A stretch of 8,443 nt of DNA, from contig CALCTX010000363.1 of assembly GCA_937907035.1 (NCBI GenBank), positions 1-8,443 of the forward strand, in the 5' to 3' direction. Positions 6,030 to 8,443 of the stretch are shown here, in pieces. The stretch is from an uncultured Selenomonadales bacterium. GTDB lineage: Bacteria > Bacillota_C > Negativicutes > Selenomonadales > Selenomonadaceae. The position numbers and the translations under genes were made by a program. Below the pieces are notes generated by a model that was not told where the DNA came from, made no database searches, and worked only from the letters and a program-made list of their open reading frames with translations. Numbering within the stretch: the first letter of the stretch is position 1; each line of letters starts with the position of its first letter.

Positions 6030-6662
6030 ATGATGTTAAAAAAATATTTGGTGTGGGCAGCTGTGGTTCTTTGTCTGATAATTGGTACTGGCGGGGCAGC
6101 CGGGGCAGCGGGTACGACATTTTGTACGCTGACTGACAGGACCTTTCTTTATATGAATAAGAAGGTCGTGGGCTATGAGCAGGACGGCGGCCAGGTTTGC
6201 TTCCGGCTGCAAAAGGATGGAGGACTGGCGTTGACTGATGCTGACGGCGGTCAGGTTTTTCTCCGGTTTGCGGCTTGTGATGGGAGTAAGGGCGGAGTAG
6301 GCTACAGTGTAAGGCAGGTAGGTTTCCGCAATACTGACATCAGTTTTTTTGAAATCAATGCAGATGCCGGCGCGCACGCTCAGAATGTCGGGTATTGGCT
6401 GATTGGAAAAAGAGACGGCAGGTGGATTGAGTATATCACGCTTGATACGCTGGCAGCTGCCGGCTATGATGCCGGAATGTGGCACAGACTCAGGTCAGAA
6501 ATCAATGAGGACGGCAAGGGGGAATTTTTTGTAATCAGCTCGCAGGAGTATATGCCGCCCGGGGCGTTGTACGAGTATCAAAAAACGATGGTAGATGACA
6601 GCAAATTTCAGTTGCTTTGGGACAATGAGGCCGGCCGGTTTGAAATTAAGCGGATATTTTAG
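6030..6662 (+). CDS. Exported protein of unknown function
   Basis: This encodes 210 residues; the adjacent ATG at 6033 is an equally good start after GAGGGGGA. A signal peptide is clear: basic K4-K5, a hydrophobic core about 7-20, and a small-residue cleavage region GGAAGAAG near 21-28. It lacks a lipobox. The mature part looks like beta-rich with a Gly/Asp repeat: DGGQVCFRL (52-60) recurs as DGGQVFLRF (72-80), and the DNA shows the same 24-base repeat with four differences. The middle and C-terminus contain many aromatic residues and end RFEIKRIF. No catalytic motif is evident and I do not recognise the family. It is followed 33 bases later by a membrane protein gene in the same direction, so the two may be co-transcribed and act together at the envelope. 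Confidence 0.82.
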   Translation: MMLKKYLVWAAVVLCLIIGTGGAAGAAGTTFCTLTDRTFLYMNKKVVGYEQDGGQVCFRLQKDGGLALTDADGGQVFLRFAACDGSKGGVGYSVRQVGFRNTDISFFEINADAGAHAQNVGYWLIGKRDGRWIEYITLDTLAAAGYDAGMWHRLRSEINEDGKGEFFVISSQEYMPPGALYEYQKTMVDDSKFQLLWDNEAGRFEIKRIF

Positions 6663-6695
6663 ACAGGCGGTGTATGTTTGATGAAGGGAGTATAA

Positions 6696-7316
6696 ATGGG
6701 GCGCGGGGTAAGGTTTTCAGGCGGCGGATGTCAGTTTTTTCTGGGAGCAGTAGCAGTATGTGTGTACTTGCTGGTAAAATTTTTGAAGGCGTATGGCTTG
6801 GTAATGCTTTTTACTGCGATAGCGATGGTTTTTGTATATGTGCTTGGGTTCAGTCTGACGGAGGTCATCATGAGGGCTGTCAGGCCCCGATACGACCGGA
6901 AAAGTGTTTTTACGGCTGTAGAGATAACGGGCTTTGTGGTGGTAGTAATCGGGTCTATGGTGTATACGAAAAATTTCTACGGCGCGTTGTTTGGTGGTGT
7001 GCTGGGAATATGGTTTTTGAGCTTTTTTATCAAATTGGCTGACAGCGGGGCCAAGGCAAAGCCGGGCGTCCACAGGGCAAAAAGGCGCAGGCTCCCGGCA
7101 GGCAGAGCTGTGCCTGCTGTTCCTGGCAGAGCGGCGTCAAAGCCGGAGAGCGGAGCAGGTTATCCGCCGGAGATAAAAATGGCAGCGGTAAAGGAATATT
7201 TTTCCGGAGCTTCTTCGGCAGAGGAGATTGCCGCGAAATACAGACTGAACTCAGCCAGTCAGCTTCATGAATGGATAAGCTGGTACAGCTCAACCAGAAG
7301 GCGGCTGCATAAGTGA
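6696..7316 (+). CDS. Four-helix membrane protein with C-terminal transposase-like HTH
   Basis: This encodes 206 residues with ribosome site GAAGGGAG about five bases before the ATG. Hydrophobic helices are at about 13-30, 34-54, 73-90 and 94-112. A basic, Pro/Ala-rich linker follows (about 118-150, with KRRR at 129-132). Residues 157-197 then read like the N-terminal helix-turn-helix of IS3-type OrfA transposases: PPEIKMAAVKEY, then AEEIAAKYRL, then SQLHEWISWY. The family pattern is EFK...VKEYL.G...IA.KYGI.S...L..W...Y. The frame is continuous with no sign of an IS end, so this looks like a real fusion rather than an inserted fragment. A membrane-tethered DNA-binding protein is a possible role. 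The gene before it encodes an exported protein and the gene after it has a palindromic promoter. Confidence 0.8.
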   Translation: MGRGVRFSGGGCQFFLGAVAVCVYLLVKFLKAYGLVMLFTAIAMVFVYVLGFSLTEVIMRAVRPRYDRKSVFTAVEITGFVVVVIGSMVYTKNFYGALFGGVLGIWFLSFFIKLADSGAKAKPGVHRAKRRRLPAGRAVPAVPGRAASKPESGAGYPPEIKMAAVKEYFSGASSAEEIAAKYRLNSASQLHEWISWYSSTRRRLHK

Positions 7317-7332
7317 AGCCGGAAGGGCTGGC

Positions 7333-7359
7333 ACCTTGAAGTATAGGATACTTCAAGGT
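7333..7359. promoter_or_regulatory. Perfect palindromic operator in the HD gene promoter
   Basis: Arms ACCTTGAAGTAT (7333-7344) and ATACTTCAAGGT (7348-7359) are perfect 12-bp inverted repeats around AGG. The palindrome covers the -35 and spacer and touches the first base of the -10. It has no T tract on either strand, so a terminator is unlikely. It should bind a dimeric regulator; a repressor would fit the position. Confidence 0.65.
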
Positions 7360-7364
7360 ATAAT
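7336..7364 (+). promoter_or_regulatory. Promoter of the HD hydrolase gene
   Basis: -35 TTGAAG (7336-7341) and a perfect -10 TATAAT (7359-7364) lie exactly 17 bases apart. Transcription should start near 7371, leaving about 100 bases of leader before 7472. A 17-codon frame (7376-7429) begins almost at the transcript start and lacks a properly spaced ribosome site. Confidence 0.7.
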
Positions 7365-7461
7365 AAAAAAGGGTTATGAATAAACAAGAAATTCCCAAGC
7401 AACGCCAAACCATCAAAATGATGTTTTGAAAATAAAGAGATAAAATAACAGCCAAAGGAGT

Positions 7462-7475
7462 ATGATATGATATGA
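7462..7475 (+). promoter_or_regulatory. Two overlapping Met-Ile-stop mini-ORFs at the HD gene start
   Basis: After the ribosome site AAAGGAG (7454-7460) three ATG codons come in steps of five bases: 7462, 7467 and 7472. The first two each read ATG-ATA-TGA. The second is at the best distance from the ribosome site (six bases), and its stop overlaps the ATG of the main gene (ATGA at 7472-7475). Initiation there followed by restart at 7472 is possible. Confidence 0.35.
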
Positions 7476-8164
7476 GCTTGATGACGGATATCAGGGAGAT
7501 ACTGGCGGAGGAGCTGGCGGCGGTCGGGGATATTTTTGTGGATTGTCCGGATTATCCGGCTTCGTGGGGAAAGGCGGAGCGGAGAAAGTTTTTGTGGGCG
7601 GTGGAGTTTGCCCGGGAAGCGCACAAGGGGGTTGTCCGCAAGGGGACGGCGGTACCTTATGTTTTGCATCCGGTCGAGGCGGCGCTGATTGTGCTGGGCA
7701 TGACGGCAGATGTGGAGGCGGTGACAGCCGCGGTGCTTCATGATATTGTCGAGGATACGGAGTATAAGCAGGATGATGTCGAGCTGCTCTTTGGCAAGAA
7801 GGTTGCTGATTTGGTGATGGCTGAGAGCGAGGACAAGATGGCGGACCGGCCGGCTGAGGCGACATGGATGCTTCGCAAGCAGGCGACTATGAGGCATTTG
7901 GCAACCGGTGCTTTGCCGACAGGGGCCAAAATGATTTGCCTTGGCGATAAGCTGTCGAATATCAGAATGTCAGTCAAAACGCATGCGGCAAAGGGAGATG
8001 CTATGTGGGAGAGCTTCCACCAGAGTGACCCGAGGCTGCAGAAGTGGTATTATTCTAATATAGGCGAGGCATTGAGCGAGCTGAAGAATTATCCGGCGTG
8101 GCAGGAGTATGTTGCCTGCTGTGCTGAGGTGTTTGACCGGGTTGAGGATTTGCCGGCGGTCTGA
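7472..8164 (+). CDS. Stand-alone HD hydrolase of the SpoT/MESH1 type
   Basis: This encodes 230 residues. The HD metal-binding set of RelA/SpoT hydrolases is complete: R56-K with P62-Y63 and H66-P67 (like RxxGxPYxxHP), H90-D91, E94-D95 followed by T96, and D159 in GDKLSNIR. These match the (p)ppGpp 3'-pyrophosphohydrolase site with Mn. There is no synthetase, TGS or ACT domain, so it resembles small alarmone hydrolases. Other nucleotide phosphohydrolase activities are possible in this family. It is cytoplasmic, with no signal peptide. The start at 7472 has AAAGGAG 11 bases upstream; ATG at 7481 is an alternative. It has its own promoter with a large palindrome. It looks richer in G and C at codon ends than the thi genes, hinting at different ancestry. 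Confidence 0.85.
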   Translation: MSLMTDIREILAEELAAVGDIFVDCPDYPASWGKAERRKFLWAVEFAREAHKGVVRKGTAVPYVLHPVEAALIVLGMTADVEAVTAAVLHDIVEDTEYKQDDVELLFGKKVADLVMAESEDKMADRPAEATWMLRKQATMRHLATGALPTGAKMICLGDKLSNIRMSVKTHAAKGDAMWESFHQSDPRLQKWYYSNIGEALSELKNYPAWQEYVACCAEVFDRVEDLPAV

Positions 8165-8190
8165 AGAGAAGATTGTTTTTCCAAAATAAG

Positions 8191-8233
8191 AGAGGTTGCG
8201 CAACGGACAGGCTTTGCCCGGTGTGCAACCTCT
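8191..8233. terminator. Bidirectional terminator hairpin between convergent genes
   Basis: AGAGGTTGC (8191-8199) pairs perfectly with GCAACCTCT (8225-8233), with further imperfect pairing inward. The plus strand continues TGTTTATTT and the minus strand CTTATTTTGG, so it can end transcription of the HD gene and of the converging minus-strand genes. Confidence 0.75.
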
Positions 8234-8259
8234 TGTTTATTTGCGCTGGCCCGATGGGG

Positions 8260-8337
8260 TCATTCGTTGAATATTTTTTCAAAAAAGGCGTAGATTGTGA
8301 TGGCGGCGATGAGCAGCAGCAGGAATAAGTCGGTCAT
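8260..8337 (-). CDS. 25-residue single-pass membrane peptide
   Basis: A minus-strand frame starts at ATG 8335-8337 and ends at TGA 8260-8262. It encodes MTD, a hydrophobic stretch about 4-19 (LFLLLLIAAITIYAFF) and a charged end EKIFNE, so one membrane helix. The ribosome site GAGG overlaps the stop of the upstream gene and lies six bases before the ATG; the gap between genes is eight bases, so translation is likely coupled. The terminator at 8191-8233 follows. Its size recalls small subunit peptides such as KdpF, but there is no sequence case for that. Function is unknown. Confidence 0.6.
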   Translation of the reverse strand: MTDLFLLLLIAAITIYAFFEKIFNE

Positions 8338-8345
8338 AATATACC

Positions 8346-8443
8346 TCAGTCGACATCTTCAAGACGCGGATTCGGGCTGTAGGCCCGGCCGGCCTTGGCG
8401 CATGGTTTGCCGTCAACGAGGACGATGTCGGCGGTGAAGTCTA
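8346..8443 (-). CDS. C-terminal end of an unrecognised protein, cut by window edge
   Basis: On the minus strand 31 codons lead to a TGA at 8346-8348, with the frame open to the right edge. The visible end includes ADIVLVDGKPCAKAGRAY and finishes PNPRLEDVD. The frame is G/C-rich with sensible codon use, and the stop is placed to couple to the 25-residue membrane peptide. The N-terminal part lies outside the window, so no family can be named. Confidence 0.6.
   Translation of the reverse strand, partial: DFTADIVLVDGKPCAKAGRAYSPNPRLEDVD

Noticed and set aside
5836..6120. Minus-strand frame of 94 codons
   Set aside because: It overlaps the signal peptide region of the 6030 gene, has a low-complexity Pro/Phe-rich translation and no ribosome site.
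7376..7429. 17-residue leader peptide frame in the HD gene leader
   Set aside because: The AAGGG before it is only two to three bases from the ATG and the frame begins about five bases after the predicted transcript start, so translation is doubtful.
7491..7865. Long Pro/Ser-rich minus-strand frame
   Set aside because: It is a shadow of the HD hydrolase gene, produced by the G-rich codons on the coding strand.
1..8443. CRISPR array, IS element ends or prophage attachment sites
   Set aside because: No regular repeat-spacer array, no transposase gene with inverted ends, and no duplicated tRNA 3' end next to tRNA-Thr was seen.

Overview
The window looks like chromosomal DNA of a Gram-negative-type Firmicute of the Negativicutes (Selenomonadales/Acidaminococcales style). 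This is an inference from strong AGGAGG ribosome sites, sigma-A promoters, a tRNA-Thr with U73 and an encoded CCA, and the style of the proteins. The genus cannot be fixed from sequence alone.

Left part (1-5139). A small helical cytoplasmic protein (136-543, minus) and perhaps the start of another gene (1-67, minus) face a plus-strand operon. The shared 238-base divergent region (544-781) holds a promoter for each direction, two inverted repeats, and five copies of the hexamer AGCGTT/AACGCT, two of which touch the -35 and -10 of the operon promoter. The operon encodes a sodium:solute symporter, hydroxyethylthiazole kinase (thiM), thiamine-phosphate synthase (thiE) and a YcgR-like PilZ c-di-GMP effector. 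An exported SlyD-type FKBP prolyl isomerase follows. Symporter, ThiM and ThiE make sense together as salvage: import a thiamine moiety, phosphorylate the thiazole, and join it to HMP-PP. No thiD and no TPP riboswitch is visible, and the predicted leader is too short to hold one.

Middle part (5140-6029). A tRNA-Thr(CGU) gene lies on the minus strand with a near-perfect promoter, a palindrome over its -35, and a strong terminator. Next comes a 75-aa minus-strand peptide gene with a textbook double-glycine leader. Its core resembles the N-terminal helical (D1) segment of flagellin. It has its own TTGACT-17-TAACAT promoter, preceded by a pair of direct repeats placed like those of peptide-pheromone response regulators. 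This is the most unusual element in the window.

Right part (6030-8443). Reading plus: an exported protein of unknown function, a four-helix membrane protein with a C-terminal transposase-like helix-turn-helix, and a stand-alone HD hydrolase of the SpoT/MESH1 type. The HD gene has a promoter whose -35 and spacer form a perfect 12-bp-arm palindrome. A hairpin terminator separates it from a convergent minus-strand pair: a 25-aa membrane peptide and the C-terminus of a gene cut by the window edge. This part looks richer in G and C than the thi operon, most clearly in the HD gene, and reads as accessory DNA.
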